In this document: piece after piece, positions 11,789 to 20,786 of the stretch
Layout: each line of letters starts with the position of its first letter
Numbering within the stretch: position 1 is the stretch's first letter
Source: Planctomycetota bacterium
GTDB lineage: Bacteria > Planctomycetota > UBA1135 > GCA-002686595
DNA length: 64,000 nucleotides
Direction: 5' to 3'
Assembly: GCA_016714045.1 (NCBI GenBank)
Contig: JADJNY010000015.1
Span: 496,001-560,000 of the forward strand
Notes under the pieces: model-generated
Database searches by the model: none
What the model saw: only the letters and a program-made list of their open reading frames with translations
What the model was told of the DNA's origin: nothing
Program-made: the position numbers and the translations under genes

Positions 11789-13054
11789 TCACACCCCCTC
11801 CTCCTCCGCCAACTCCATCACCACATCCAACATCACATTCACCCCATTCGCACACTGCTCCTTCGTCGAGAACTCCCGCGGGTTGTGACTGATCCCCTCG
11901 TACTCGCCCGGCACGAACACCATCCCCGCCGGACACACCGCCGCCATCTCCTGCGCGTCGTGCCCCGCCCCGCTGACGATCTTCTTGAAGGACAACCCGC
12001 GCCCCTCCGCATGCCTCAACACGAGCTCCTGCACGCGCGGCGCAAACGCGATATCCGGCGTGCGCGCCGTCACCTTGTGCTGCACCTCGACCCGCTCCTC
12101 CTCCGCGACCTTCGCGTAGAACGGCACGAGCTCGCCGAGCGCCTTCTTCAACACCTCGTCGTCGGGATGCCGCACATCCACCGTCATCTGCACCCGATTC
12201 GGCACGACGTTCACGAGCCCCGGTGAGTACTGCGTCACACCGACCGTCGCGCGCAGCTGCTTCGTGTACCGCCCCGACAGCACCATCGCGCGCAAGTAAA
12301 GCTGGATCCGCGCCGCCGCGATCCCCGGATCGCGTCGCAAGTCCATCGGCGTCGTCCCCGCGTGCGCGCTGCGCCCCGTGATCACGAGCTCGTGCCAAGC
12401 AATCGCCTGCACGCCCGTGACCACGCCGATGTCGACGTTCGCCGCGCGCAGCACGGGCCCCTGCTCGACGTGGCACTCGACGTACGCGTGCGGCGGGTCG
12501 AGCTCCACCGGCGCGTCCCCGAGGAACCCGATCGCCTCGAGCTCACTCTTCACCGTCTTCCCCGCGCGATCCGTCCGCGACCACGCCGTCTCGAGCGCAA
12601 TCCGCTTCGCCGCGACCGCGCTGCCGAGCATGTCGGTCGAGAAGCGCGCGCCCTCTTCTTCCGTGAAGAACGCGACGACGATCGGCCGCCGCGTGACGCG
12701 CTGCGCGTCGTTCAACGTGCGCACGACCTCGAGACCTCCAAGGACGCCGAGACACCCGTCGAAGCGCCCCGCCGTCGCGACCGAGTCGATGTGCGAGCCC
12801 ATCATCACGGGCTTCGCGCGCGGATCGCGCCCTTCGCGGCGCGCGTACACGTTCCCGATGCGGTCGACCGTCACGGCGAGCCCGAGCGCGCGCATCGCCG
12901 CGACGACGTGCCGCCGGCCGGCGCCGTCCTCGGCGGTGAGCGCGAGCCGCCGCACGCCCGTCAATCCCGTCGGTTCATCGTGGTACGCGCCGATCGCGCC
13001 GAGCCCGTCGAGGCTCGCGTACAACCGATCGGCGTCGATGGAGAGGCGCGTCAT
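11789..13054 (-). CDS. Zn-dependent M20 hydrolase, N-carbamoyl-amino-acid/allantoate amidohydrolase type
   Basis: The 421-residue product matches the HyuC/AmaB/AllC family, which removes the carbamoyl or ureido group from N-carbamoyl amino acids, allantoate or ureidoglycine. Metal-site motifs are GSHIDSVATAGRFDG, FFTEEEGARF and AYVECHVEQGPVL. The dimerisation domain has GRSAHAGTTPMDLRRD, and the last metal motif is SGAGHDAQEMA. I chose the ATG at 13054 (MTRLSIDADRL). An in-frame GTG seven codons earlier (13075) overlaps the ssnA stop as GTGA, so coupled translation from there is possible. It lies directly downstream of ssnA and so is probably cotranscribed with the purine genes. Confidence 0.9.
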   Translation of the reverse strand: MTRLSIDADRLYASLDGLGAIGAYHDEPTGLTGVRRLALTAEDGAGRRHVVAAMRALGLAVTVDRIGNVYARREGRDPRAKPVMMGSHIDSVATAGRFDGCLGVLGGLEVVRTLNDAQRVTRRPIVVAFFTEEEGARFSTDMLGSAVAAKRIALETAWSRTDRAGKTVKSELEAIGFLGDAPVELDPPHAYVECHVEQGPVLRAANVDIGVVTGVQAIAWHELVITGRSAHAGTTPMDLRRDPGIAAARIQLYLRAMVLSGRYTKQLRATVGVTQYSPGLVNVVPNRVQMTVDVRHPDDEVLKKALGELVPFYAKVAEEERVEVQHKVTARTPDIAFAPRVQELVLRHAEGRGLSFKKIVSGAGHDAQEMAAVCPAGMVFVPGEYEGISHNPREFSTKEQCANGVNVMLDVVMELAEEEGV

Positions 13055-13071
13055 GCGCTCGTCGTACCCGT

Positions 13072-14307
13072 TCACGCGGGTTCGGGCAAGGCGCTCATGC
13101 GCGGCCAGAGGCGCGCAGCCTCGAAGCGCGCCTCGCTGCGCAGGCGTTCGAGGTCGGCAGTGACGAGCTCGCCGTTCCGCACGACCACGCGCCCGGCGAC
13201 GAGCACGTGGCGCGGCGGCGCGTTCGGCGCGCCGAGGATCACGTCGGCGGAGGCGCCGTCCTCGATCGCGCCGAGCTTCGCGCCCGTGAGCGCGCCCACG
13301 AGCCTGCGCCCCGCGTCGACGCGCGCGTCGAGCGCCGCGCGCGCGTCGCCGTTCTGCGTCCCGAGGCGGAACAGCGCATCCCGCTCGACGCGCATGTCCG
13401 CGGGCCAGCCGTCCGTGCCGAGCGCCACGTTCGCGCTCGCGACGAGCGCGCGCGGGTAGCCGACCTTGTTCCCTTCGTTCGAGCGCGGGTTCTGCACGAG
13501 CCACAGGCCGAGCTCGCTCGCGCGCCGCACTTCGTCGACGGTCAGGTGCACGCCGTGCGCGAGGATCGAGCCCTTCGGCAACGCGTCGCACGCGAGCAGT
13601 CGTCCGAGCGCGCCGTCGTAGCCGCGCTCGTGCGCGTCCGCGACGTCGGTCCAGTCCTCGGCGACGTGCACGTGCACCGGCACGCCGAGCTCACGCGCGA
13701 GCTCGCCCGCCTCGCGCAGCGTGTCGTCGCCGACCGTGAACGACGCGTGTAGGCCGACGAGACCGCGCACGGGCGAGCTCGCGTTCGCGCGCACGAAGCG
13801 CGCGCACTCCTCGAGCCCTCGCCGCGCTTCCTCGCGGCCGCCGTTGCGCTCCGTCGCTCCGTACGTGACGACGAGGCGCGCGCCGAGCTCCTCCGCGCAC
13901 TCCGCGAGCACGTCGAGCGAGCCGTCAACGAACTCGGGCGACTCGTGGTGGTCGACGAAGGACGTCGTGCCCGCGAGCAGGCCCTCCGCGAGCGCGAGCC
14001 GCGCCGAAGCGCGCAGCGCGCGCGCGTCGAGCGCACGATCGAGCCGCCACCAGACGCGCTCGAGGATCTGCAGGAACGTGTCGGGCGCGCGCTTCGGCGC
14101 CGGCATGCCGAGCGGCGCGAGGCCCGAGTAGAGGTGCGTGTGCGCGTTCACGAAGCCGGGGCGGAGCTCGACGTCCGCCGCCCAGGCGCAATCGATCCGC
14201 GTCGCGAGCGACGAGCGCAGGAGCTCCTCGCGCGCGCCGCGCCGCAGGAGACCGTGCTCGACGACCCACGCCGGCCCGAGGTCGCCGCGGTCGAGCCACG
14301 TGTTCAT
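13072..14307 (-). CDS. ssnA: SsnA-like amidohydrolase
   Basis: The product is 411 residues of the metal-dependent amidohydrolase superfamily. The first metal pair is in PGFVNAHTHLYSGLAPLG, later histidines are in LVGLHASFTVGD, VHVHVAED and ILAHGVHLT, and the aspartate is in VALGTDGWPADMR. PGFVNAHTHLYSGLA and NPRSNEGNKVGYP resemble SsnA/guanine-deaminase-like proteins. SsnA belongs to the anaerobic purine-degradation cluster with XdhD and YgfK, where it opens or deaminates purine-derived rings; the exact reaction is not read from this sequence. It lies 187 bp downstream of xdhD on the same strand. Confidence 0.87.
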   Translation of the reverse strand: MNTWLDRGDLGPAWVVEHGLLRRGAREELLRSSLATRIDCAWAADVELRPGFVNAHTHLYSGLAPLGMPAPKRAPDTFLQILERVWWRLDRALDARALRASARLALAEGLLAGTTSFVDHHESPEFVDGSLDVLAECAEELGARLVVTYGATERNGGREEARRGLEECARFVRANASSPVRGLVGLHASFTVGDDTLREAGELARELGVPVHVHVAEDWTDVADAHERGYDGALGRLLACDALPKGSILAHGVHLTVDEVRRASELGLWLVQNPRSNEGNKVGYPRALVASANVALGTDGWPADMRVERDALFRLGTQNGDARAALDARVDAGRRLVGALTGAKLGAIEDGASADVILGAPNAPPRHVLVAGRVVVRNGELVTADLERLRSEARFEAARLWPRMSALPEPA

Positions 14308-14494
14308 CGTGCAACTCCGAGCGCGGGGCGCGCGGGCTTCTGGTGCAGAGCGCGAGCGCTGCCTTCGGGCCCGCGCCGCGGTCTCGCGACAGGCACGACC
14401 GTCGCGACCGATCTCTCGCGCGCGCTCCGACGACTCGCACGCTGCCGCGGACGGGCGGAGGCCGCGCCACGGCCGCCATCGAGCTCGATCGCAA

Positions 14495-17128
14495 TCATCG
14501 CCACCGACTCCGATCGCCCTTCAGCTTGCCGACCGTCATCGCGCGCGACGCGGGCGAGTCCTTCATCGGCAGCACGTACCGCCGCACGCCGTCGAACGCC
14601 TCGAGCGCGCCCGCGACGGCGCCTGCGGTCGGCACGAGGCCGATCTCGCCGACGCCCTTCGCGCCGAACGGGCCTTCGGGCTCGTGGTCTTCGATCAGGA
14701 GCACCTCGCACGGCGGCATGTCGCGCGCGCGCAGGACGCCGATGTCGCGCAGCTTGAACGTGACGGGCATGCCGTCCTCGGTCGGGAGCTCTTCGGTGAG
14801 CGCGTAGCCGAGCCCCATGTGCACGCTGCCTTCGACCTGGCCCTCGCACAGCTGCGGGTTCACGACGCGACCGACGTCGTGCGCGGCGATCATGCGCTCG
14901 ATGCGTCCCTCGGCGTCGAGGATGCACACCTGCGTCGCCCAGCCGTAGCTCGTGTGCGTCTTGATCTTCGTCACGTGCGCGCCGAGCGCCGTCGTGTCGT
15001 CGATCACCTCGTCGGCGGCGTACACGCGGCCCGCGAGCGCCTTCAGCGTGAAGCCCGCGTCCAGGTCCGCGCGCAGCTTGCGCGCCGCCGAGACCGTCGC
15101 GCGCCCGCCGAACAGCGTCGCGCGCGAGCCCGTCGTCTGTCCGCAGCCGAGCGCGAACGTCGAGTCCACTCTCGGCACGAACGTCGCCGCCGGAAGGCCC
15201 GTCACCTCGGCCGCGAACTGCTGCAGCACGGTCAGGAGCCCCTGCCCCATCTCCGTGTAGCCGTTGTAGAGCGTGACGCGCTCGTCCGCGCCGACGACGA
15301 GCCGGCACTTGCCCCACTCGCTGACGCCGTTGCCGATGCCGGAGTTTTTGACGCCGCAGCCGATGCCGACGGCTTTTCCCGCGCGCTTCGCCGCGTAGTA
15401 GACGTCCTTCACGGCGGCGAGCGTCTGCTTGATGCCGACGCTCTTCTCGAGCACCTGCCCCGTGCAGAAAGTCCCGCCGACGTCGAGCACGTTGCGCTCG
15501 CGGATCTGGAACGCGTCGAGGCCGCACTCTCTCGCTAGCAAGTCCATGCAGCCCTCGATCGCGAACGACGCCTGGTTCGCGCCGAAGCCGCGCATCGCGC
15601 CGCACGGCGGGTTGTTCGTGTACGCGGCGACGGACTCCACGTCGACGTTCGGCACCGCGTACGGCCCGCACGCGTGGCCGGCCGCGCGCTCGAGCACCTT
15701 CCCGCCGACGGACGCGTACGCGCCCGAGTCGCCGATCATCCGCGCGCGCACCGCGGTGAGCTTCCCTTGCGCGTCGCAGCCGACCTCGTACTGCATCGTC
15801 AGCGGATGGCGCTTGGGATGCATGCGGATCGACTGCTCGCGCGTGAGCTCGAGCTTCACCGGCCGCTTCGTCACGTGGCACAAGAGCGCCGTCTGCGCCT
15901 GGATCGACATGTCCTCCTTGCCGCCGAACGCGCCGCCGTTGGGCACGAGCTCGACCTGCACGGATTCCTCGGGGAGCCCGAGGAAGCTCGCGACCTGTCG
16001 ACGGTCGTCGAAGATGCCCTGGCCCTGCGTGTAGAGCTTGAGGCCGCCGTTCGCGAGCGGTTCGGCGAGCGCGCACTCGGGCTCCAGGAACAAGTGCTCG
16101 ATGCGCTGCGTGCGCCACGTGCCGCGCACGACGTGCGCGCTCGTCGCGAGCGCCGCATCGACGTCGCCGCGACGGATCACCGAGCGGCTGAGCACGTTCG
16201 CGTGCTGCGGGTTCACCTGCGGCGCGCCGGGTTGGATCGAGCGTTCGGGGTCGAGCACGGGCTCGAGCACTTCGTACTCGACGTCGACGAGCTCGGCCGC
16301 CGCGCGCGCGGTGCGCTCGTCGTCCGCGGCGATCGCGGCGAGCACGTCGCCGACGCAGCGCACTTCCTCGCTGACGGCGACGAAGCCCGGCCAGTCGGCG
16401 TAGAGCAGGCCGTACCAGCGCTTCCCCGGCACGTCCGCGGCGGTGACGACGGCGCGCACACCTTCGAGGGCGAGCGCGCGGTGCACGTCGACCTTCTTCA
16501 CGAGCGCGCGCGCGTGCTTCGACAAGACGACCGCGCCGTGGAGCAGGCCGGGGCGCGTCAGATCCGCGACGTACGGCCGCGCGCCGAGCGCGCACTCGAG
16601 GCCTTCGTAGCGCGGAATCGCTGCGCCGACACCGCCCGCGGTGAGGAGCTCGGGCAGCTCTCCCGTGCGCCGCGCGCGCGCGTAGAGCTCGATCGCATCG
16701 AGGATCTTCACGTAGCCCGTGCAGCGGCACAGATTGCCGTCGATGGCGCGCGCGATCGCCTCGCGCGTCGGCTCGGGCGTCTCGTCGACGAGGTGCTTCG
16801 CGCGCAGCGCGAACCCCGGGATGCAGAAGCCGCACTGCAGGCCCGCGGCGGCGACGAAGGAGCGCGCGAGGAGCTCGCGATCGCGCTCCGACACGCCTTC
16901 GAGCGTCGTCACCGTCTTCCCGTCGCACTTCGCCGCGGGCGTCGCGCAGGTGACCTTCGCGGCGCCGTCGACGATCGCGAGGCAGCAGCCGCATTGACCC
17001 TGCGGCTGACAGCCGTCCTTCAGCGACGTGAGCCCGCATCGATCCCGCAGCGCGTCGAGCAGCGATTCGCCGGGCGCGACGTCGAGCGCGCGCGTCGCTC
17101 CATTCACGGTCAGGTGGATCGTCGGCAT
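14495..17128 (-). CDS. xdhD: Xanthine dehydrogenase, single-chain XdhD / selenium-dependent type
   Basis: This is an 877-residue molybdenum hydroxylase in one chain. Residues 1-155 carry two 2Fe-2S sites (CQPQGQCGCC and CGFCIPGF...NLCRCTGY). The rest is the molybdopterin domain with GGAFGGKEDMS, AMRGFGANQASFAIEG, GQTTGSRATLFGG and the catalytic glutamate in AKGVGEIGLVPTAG. There is no FAD domain, as in XdhD/selenium-dependent xanthine dehydrogenases, so electrons must pass to a partner, perhaps YgfK. The start is the ATG at 17128, with AGGA 8 nt upstream; an ATG three codons earlier is less well placed. It heads the minus-strand series xdhD-ssnA-M20-nitrilase. Whether selenium is used cannot be seen. 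Confidence 0.92.
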   Translation of the reverse strand: MPTIHLTVNGATRALDVAPGESLLDALRDRCGLTSLKDGCQPQGQCGCCLAIVDGAAKVTCATPAAKCDGKTVTTLEGVSERDRELLARSFVAAAGLQCGFCIPGFALRAKHLVDETPEPTREAIARAIDGNLCRCTGYVKILDAIELYARARRTGELPELLTAGGVGAAIPRYEGLECALGARPYVADLTRPGLLHGAVVLSKHARALVKKVDVHRALALEGVRAVVTAADVPGKRWYGLLYADWPGFVAVSEEVRCVGDVLAAIAADDERTARAAAELVDVEYEVLEPVLDPERSIQPGAPQVNPQHANVLSRSVIRRGDVDAALATSAHVVRGTWRTQRIEHLFLEPECALAEPLANGGLKLYTQGQGIFDDRRQVASFLGLPEESVQVELVPNGGAFGGKEDMSIQAQTALLCHVTKRPVKLELTREQSIRMHPKRHPLTMQYEVGCDAQGKLTAVRARMIGDSGAYASVGGKVLERAAGHACGPYAVPNVDVESVAAYTNNPPCGAMRGFGANQASFAIEGCMDLLARECGLDAFQIRERNVLDVGGTFCTGQVLEKSVGIKQTLAAVKDVYYAAKRAGKAVGIGCGVKNSGIGNGVSEWGKCRLVVGADERVTLYNGYTEMGQGLLTVLQQFAAEVTGLPAATFVPRVDSTFALGCGQTTGSRATLFGGRATVSAARKLRADLDAGFTLKALAGRVYAADEVIDDTTALGAHVTKIKTHTSYGWATQVCILDAEGRIERMIAAHDVGRVVNPQLCEGQVEGSVHMGLGYALTEELPTEDGMPVTFKLRDIGVLRARDMPPCEVLLIEDHEPEGPFGAKGVGEIGLVPTAGAVAGALEAFDGVRRYVLPMKDSPASRAMTVGKLKGDRSRWR

Positions 17129-17266
17129 GCGCGCCATCCTAGCTCGGCTCCGCGGTGGGATCTGCGGGCCGAGCGGGCCTGCGTCCGCGGCCGCTCGCTC
17201 CGTGGACGACGCTCGCACCGCGTGTTCGGGCGCGCTATCGTGCGCCGGCCCCCTCCCTTCCACGCC

Positions 17267-17866
17267 ATGACCCACACCGATCCGATCCGCACCGCGTTCG
17301 AAGAGGCGCGCGCCACGCTCGACGCCTTCCTGGCCGACCCGAAGAACGTCGCGGCGGTGCAGCGCTTCTCCGAAGCGGCGGCCGAGACGTTCCGGCGCGG
17401 CGGGCTGCTCATGAGCTGCGGCAACGGCGGCAGCATGTGCGACGCGATGCACTTCGCCGAGGAGTTCACCGGGCGCTTCCGCAAGGACCGCGCGGCGCTC
17501 CCGGCGATCGCGTTCTCGGACCCGAGCCAGCTCACGTGCATCGCGAACGACTTCGGCTTCGACGCGGTGTTCGCGCGCTCGGTCGAGGCGTACGGGAAGA
17601 AGGGCGACCTCTTGCTCGCGATCACGACCAGCGGCAACTCGCCCAACATCTTGAACGCGATCGAGGCCGCGAAGAAGAAGGGCATCACGACCGTCGGCCT
17701 GCTCGGCAAGGGCGGCGGCAAGGCCAAGGCGCTCGTCGACGTGCCGATCGTCGTGCCGCTCGCGGAGACCTCCGATCGGATCCAGGAGGTCCACATCAAG
17801 GTCATCCACATCGCGATCGAAGCGGTGGAGCGCGCGCTGTTCCCGCAGAACTACGCGGCGCGCTGA
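17267..17866 (+). CDS. gmhA: D-sedoheptulose 7-phosphate isomerase
   Basis: This enzyme makes D-glycero-D-manno-heptose 7-phosphate, the first step toward heptose for LPS core or surface glycans. The 199-residue length fits. The SIS domain shows MSCGNGGSMCDAMHFAEEFTG, FGFDAVFARSVEAYGKKGD, ITTSGNSPNILNAI and TVGLLGKGGGKAKALVDV, with the conserved metal-site glutamate and histidines. The C-terminal DRIQEVHIKVIHIAIEAVE is diagnostic. It is transcribed divergently from xdhD, and the 138-bp gap must hold both promoters. No other heptose-pathway gene is nearby. Confidence 0.95.
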   Translation: MTHTDPIRTAFEEARATLDAFLADPKNVAAVQRFSEAAAETFRRGGLLMSCGNGGSMCDAMHFAEEFTGRFRKDRAALPAIAFSDPSQLTCIANDFGFDAVFARSVEAYGKKGDLLLAITTSGNSPNILNAIEAAKKKGITTVGLLGKGGGKAKALVDVPIVVPLAETSDRIQEVHIKVIHIAIEAVERALFPQNYAAR

Positions 17867-17911
17867 CACAGAGCGCTCGTCGACGCGCCCGCGCTGCGTA
17901 GAATCCGCGCC

Positions 17912-18334
17912 ATGCGCTTCCTCCCGCTCGTGCTGGTCGTCCTCGGCAACGTCGTCTACCACCTCGGACAGAAGACGATGCCGCAGAGCGCGCCGCCCGT
18001 CACCGCGATCGTGATCGCGTACGTCGTCGGCATCGCGGCGTGCTTCGCGGCGTTGCCGTTCCTGGAGCCGGGCTGGACCCTCGCGGCCGCGAAGCCCGCG
18101 CTGCACTGGAGCCCTGTGCTCGTCGGCCTCGGCGCGGCCGCGATCGAGCTCGGCTTCCTGCTCGCGTACCGCTCCGGCTGGCCGATCTCGACGACGTCGC
18201 TGATCACGATGAGCGCGCTGGCGCTCTTGCTCTTGCCGATCGGCGTGCAGTTCTTCGCGGAGAGCTGGAGCTGGTCCCGCACGCTCGGGGTCGCGCTTTG
18301 CCTCGCGGGCTTGTGGTTTCTTCGACCGCGGTAA
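17912..18334 (+). CDS. Small four-helix membrane protein, EamA/SMR-like
   Basis: The 140-residue product has four clear hydrophobic helices: residues about 3-20, 29-50, 66-86 and 88-110, with a final one near 120-138. The arrangement and the segment SGWPISTTSLITMSALALLLLPIG resemble half-size EamA/DMT or small multidrug resistance proteins, which work as dimers. It follows gmhA by 45 bp, so the two may be cotranscribed, but a lipid- or sugar-flipping role is only a guess. Confidence 0.75.
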   Translation: MRFLPLVLVVLGNVVYHLGQKTMPQSAPPVTAIVIAYVVGIAACFAALPFLEPGWTLAAAKPALHWSPVLVGLGAAAIELGFLLAYRSGWPISTTSLITMSALALLLLPIGVQFFAESWSWSRTLGVALCLAGLWFLRPR

Positions 18335-18443
18335 GCGTCGGCTTGCGGGGCGAAGGTCCTCGGGCGCAGGAGCTCGGCCTCGGGAGGCTCGATCTCCGTC
18401 GCTCGGACGCTGAACCCGCGCAAACCCCGTCGAAGAGCGTCCC

Positions 18444-19167
18444 TCAGCGCACCGCGGCGAGTCCCGGCAGCGCCTTCGTCGCCCACCACGACACGAGCTC
18501 GAACCCGTTCGCGGCCTCCGCGCCGGCGCCGAACAGCGCGCGCGCCGCGTCGACCGTCTCCGCGTCCAGCACCGCGACGTAGCGCGCGCTCCGAGCCCGC
18601 CATCGGCCCGGCGAAGAGGACCTGGCTCGACGCGCGGAGCGGCTCGAGCGCGCGCTCCGCCTTCGCCACGTCGCTCCCGAGCAGCATGACGTAGCCGCGG
18701 ATCGTCTTCTGCATCGTCACCTCCTGCCCCGCGGCGCGCAGCTCCTCGCGCATGCGCTGGTCGAGCTCGTACGTGCGCTCCAGCGGTGCGGACGAGCGAA
18801 GCGTGCAGAGCTCCATCCCGAGCGCGCCCGCCTGGACCGCGGGGTCCGAGTTCGTCCACTCGCGGGCGAGCGTCTCGTCCGCCGTGGCGAAGATGAAGAT
18901 GCCGCGCGCATCGGGGTGCGGGTTGCCCGGACCGAACGGTCCGGCGACGAGCAGCTTCTGCTCTTCCGCGAGCCGCGTGATGTTCGCGAGGTGCGCCATC
19001 TGCGTCGCTTGGCGTTCGGCGTCGGTGCGTTTCTCCTTGGACGGGCCGCTCACGAGGAACGCGAAGGTGAACGCACGGCCTTCGTCGCCAGCGGGCGCCG
19101 ACCGACACGCGGCGGAGAAGACGACGAGCGACGAAAGGAGGACGATGCGCGTGAAGAGCGAGATCAT
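18444..19167 (-). pseudogene. YCII-domain lipoprotein, frameshifted in a GC run
   Basis: From ATG 19167 the product starts with a lipoprotein signal (FTRIVLLSSLVVFSAAC). Two YciI-like repeats follow. The first has AFTFAFLVSGPSKEKR and LVAGPFGPGNPHPDARGIFI; the second has YVMLLGSD and VLFAGPMAGSE. At 18592-18599 a GC-dinucleotide run appears to have lost one unit. Adding two bases restores ARYVAVLDAETVDAARALFG and a natural stop at 18444-18446. As read, translation runs into a long Arg-rich frame instead. Function is unknown beyond the envelope location. Confidence 0.75.
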
Positions 19168-19347
19168 CGTCGCATCGTACCGAACGAGCGCGGGCGGTCG
19201 AGCTGACGCACGGTCACACGGCTCCGTTGGCCTGGAATGCCGCGCTGCGGAGGACGGCCGGCGCCGCACGTGCACGCTCGCGGTGCAAGCAGAGAGCGCC
19301 GGGCGCCGTGGAGCTGGGAAAGCTCCACGGCCCCGAACTCCCGGGAC

Positions 19348-20445
19348 TCAAATCGAATCGAGCCCCCATACGAAGGGATTGAGCGGGAGCGACGACGCGT
19401 CCCCGCCGACGCGGGCCGCGAGCTCCCGCGCCGCGCCGCGTTCGCCGCGCGGGGCGAGCGCGATCGCGATGAGGTCGGCCGTGCTCACGAGCGCGACGCC
19501 GCGTGGGCCCCGGAACTCGACCTCGTCGCCCGCCGGCCCGGTCACGCGCGAACGCACGGTCCCGGGCTCGCCGAGCAAGTTTGCGACGATGCCCGCGAGC
19601 AGACCGGCGTCGAGCACCTTACCCATGCCGAGCACGCCGTACGCCGACGGCACGCCCGCGAGCGCGAGTCGGCCTTGGACCTCGCCGTGCACGCCGGGCG
19701 CCATGACGTAGAGCTCGTCCTCGACGCGGGCGGCGGTGCGCCGCTCGACGTGCGCGCGCACGAGGCGCAGCACGCCGTCGGCGGCTCCGCCCCACTCGTG
19801 GATCACGTTCGGGAGGTCGCGACCGCGGCCGAGACATGCGTACGCGTCGACGACGCCGTCGGTCTCGTGCACGAGCACGCTCATCGCGGGACAGCCCAGG
19901 AGCGCGCGCGTTTCCTCGGGCGTCCGCTCCGCGCGCCGTTCGTGCGTTCGGTAGAGCGCGTGGACGCGCTCGACGTCGCCCTCTTCGAGCGGCCGACAGC
20001 CCGTCGACTCAGGCAGATCGAGCGCGAGGTCGGGCGTGACGATGAAGTCGCGCTCGCAACTGATCTCCGTCCATCCGCGGCGCGCGTAGAACCCCCGCTC
20101 GTCGGCCCACAAGAGCGCGAACGAGCACCCGAGGTCGCGCAGCGCTTCCTGGGCCTTTTCGAGCAGGCGCGTGCCGAAGCCCTGGTTGTGATACGCGGGG
20201 TCCGTGACGACCGATCCGATGAGCCCGACGCGCACGCGAGCGGGTCCGGCGACGAGGTCGCGCGCCTGGATCGCACACGCGGCGCGCAGGTCGCCTTCGT
20301 GCTCGAGCGTGACGAGCTCGCCCGTGGGAAGCGGACCGAAGAGCGTCGGGTACTCGGCCGCGATCGAGTCGCCGTTGCGCATCACCGCTTCGATCAAGGT
20401 GCGGGCGCGATCGTCGTGCGGGGCCGTCGTCGTGTGGGGCTTCAC
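19348..20445 (-). CDS. GNAT acetyltransferase with Eis-like C-terminal sterol-carrier-type domain
   Basis: The product is 365 residues. The N-terminal GNAT domain has the acetyl-CoA loop in SVVTDPAYHNQGFGTRLLEKA and the C-terminal motif WADERGFYARRGW. A second GNAT-like half follows, then a domain resembling the SCP2-like tail of Eis-type enzymes (VLRSRVTGPAGDEVEFRGP region). The substrate is unknown; amines or N-termini are usual. The start is a GTG (complement at 20443-20445) with AGAGGA 8 nt upstream. It lies 16 bp downstream of the last small flagellar-region ORF, so it may be carried on that transcript. Confidence 0.8.
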   Translation of the reverse strand: MKPHTTTAPHDDRARTLIEAVMRNGDSIAAEYPTLFGPLPTGELVTLEHEGDLRAACAIQARDLVAGPARVRVGLIGSVVTDPAYHNQGFGTRLLEKAQEALRDLGCSFALLWADERGFYARRGWTEISCERDFIVTPDLALDLPESTGCRPLEEGDVERVHALYRTHERRAERTPEETRALLGCPAMSVLVHETDGVVDAYACLGRGRDLPNVIHEWGGAADGVLRLVRAHVERRTAARVEDELYVMAPGVHGEVQGRLALAGVPSAYGVLGMGKVLDAGLLAGIVANLLGEPGTVRSRVTGPAGDEVEFRGPRGVALVSTADLIAIALAPRGERGAARELAARVGGDASSLPLNPFVWGLDSI

Positions 20446-20461
20446 GCGTGTGTCCTCTGGT

Positions 20462-20773
20462 TCAGTGCGCTCGACCCGGATCGGCGGGTGTCGCGCCCTT
20501 CTGGGCGAGCGCTTCGCGGTAGGCCTCGATCAAGCGATCGCCGAGCGTGAGCGCGTCCTGGAGCGACGCGTGCGCGCGGTCGACGGCTCCGGCGAGGTCT
20601 TTCTGGTCCTGGATGCGGCCCGAGTCCTGCTCGAGCGCGCGTGCGTCGCGCTCGAGCCGTTCGAGCAGCGCGCGGAACGCGACGCCGTCCGTCGTGTTCG
20701 AGGGAGTGTTCGTGCGCGCCGCGCCCGGAGCGGACGCGGTCGTGACGTTGGAGACGTGCTTGGGGTCCACCAT
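20462..20773 (-). CDS. Small helical protein at the end of the flagellar operon, possibly FliE-like
   Basis: The product is 103 residues: a disordered Thr/Ala-rich N-terminus and then helices rich in Leu and acidic/basic residues. The last half, DLAGAVDRAHASLQDALTLG followed by DRLIEAYREAL, is similar in spacing to the C-terminal helix of FliE (D-L...A...A...AY-E). It is 13 bp downstream of flgL. The FliE idea rests on this weak resemblance and on position. It could equally be an unrelated chaperone or regulator. Confidence 0.6.
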   Translation of the reverse strand: MVDPKHVSNVTTASAPGAARTNTPSNTTDGVAFRALLERLERDARALEQDSGRIQDQKDLAGAVDRAHASLQDALTLGDRLIEAYREALAQKGATPADPGRAH

Positions 20774-20786
20774 GACGAGATTTCGT

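Noticed and set aside
14495..19108. One 1,537-codon minus-strand frame joining the xanthine dehydrogenase to upstream DNA
   Set aside because: Only the part from 17128 down matches a family. The upstream part is antisense to gmhA and the small membrane protein.
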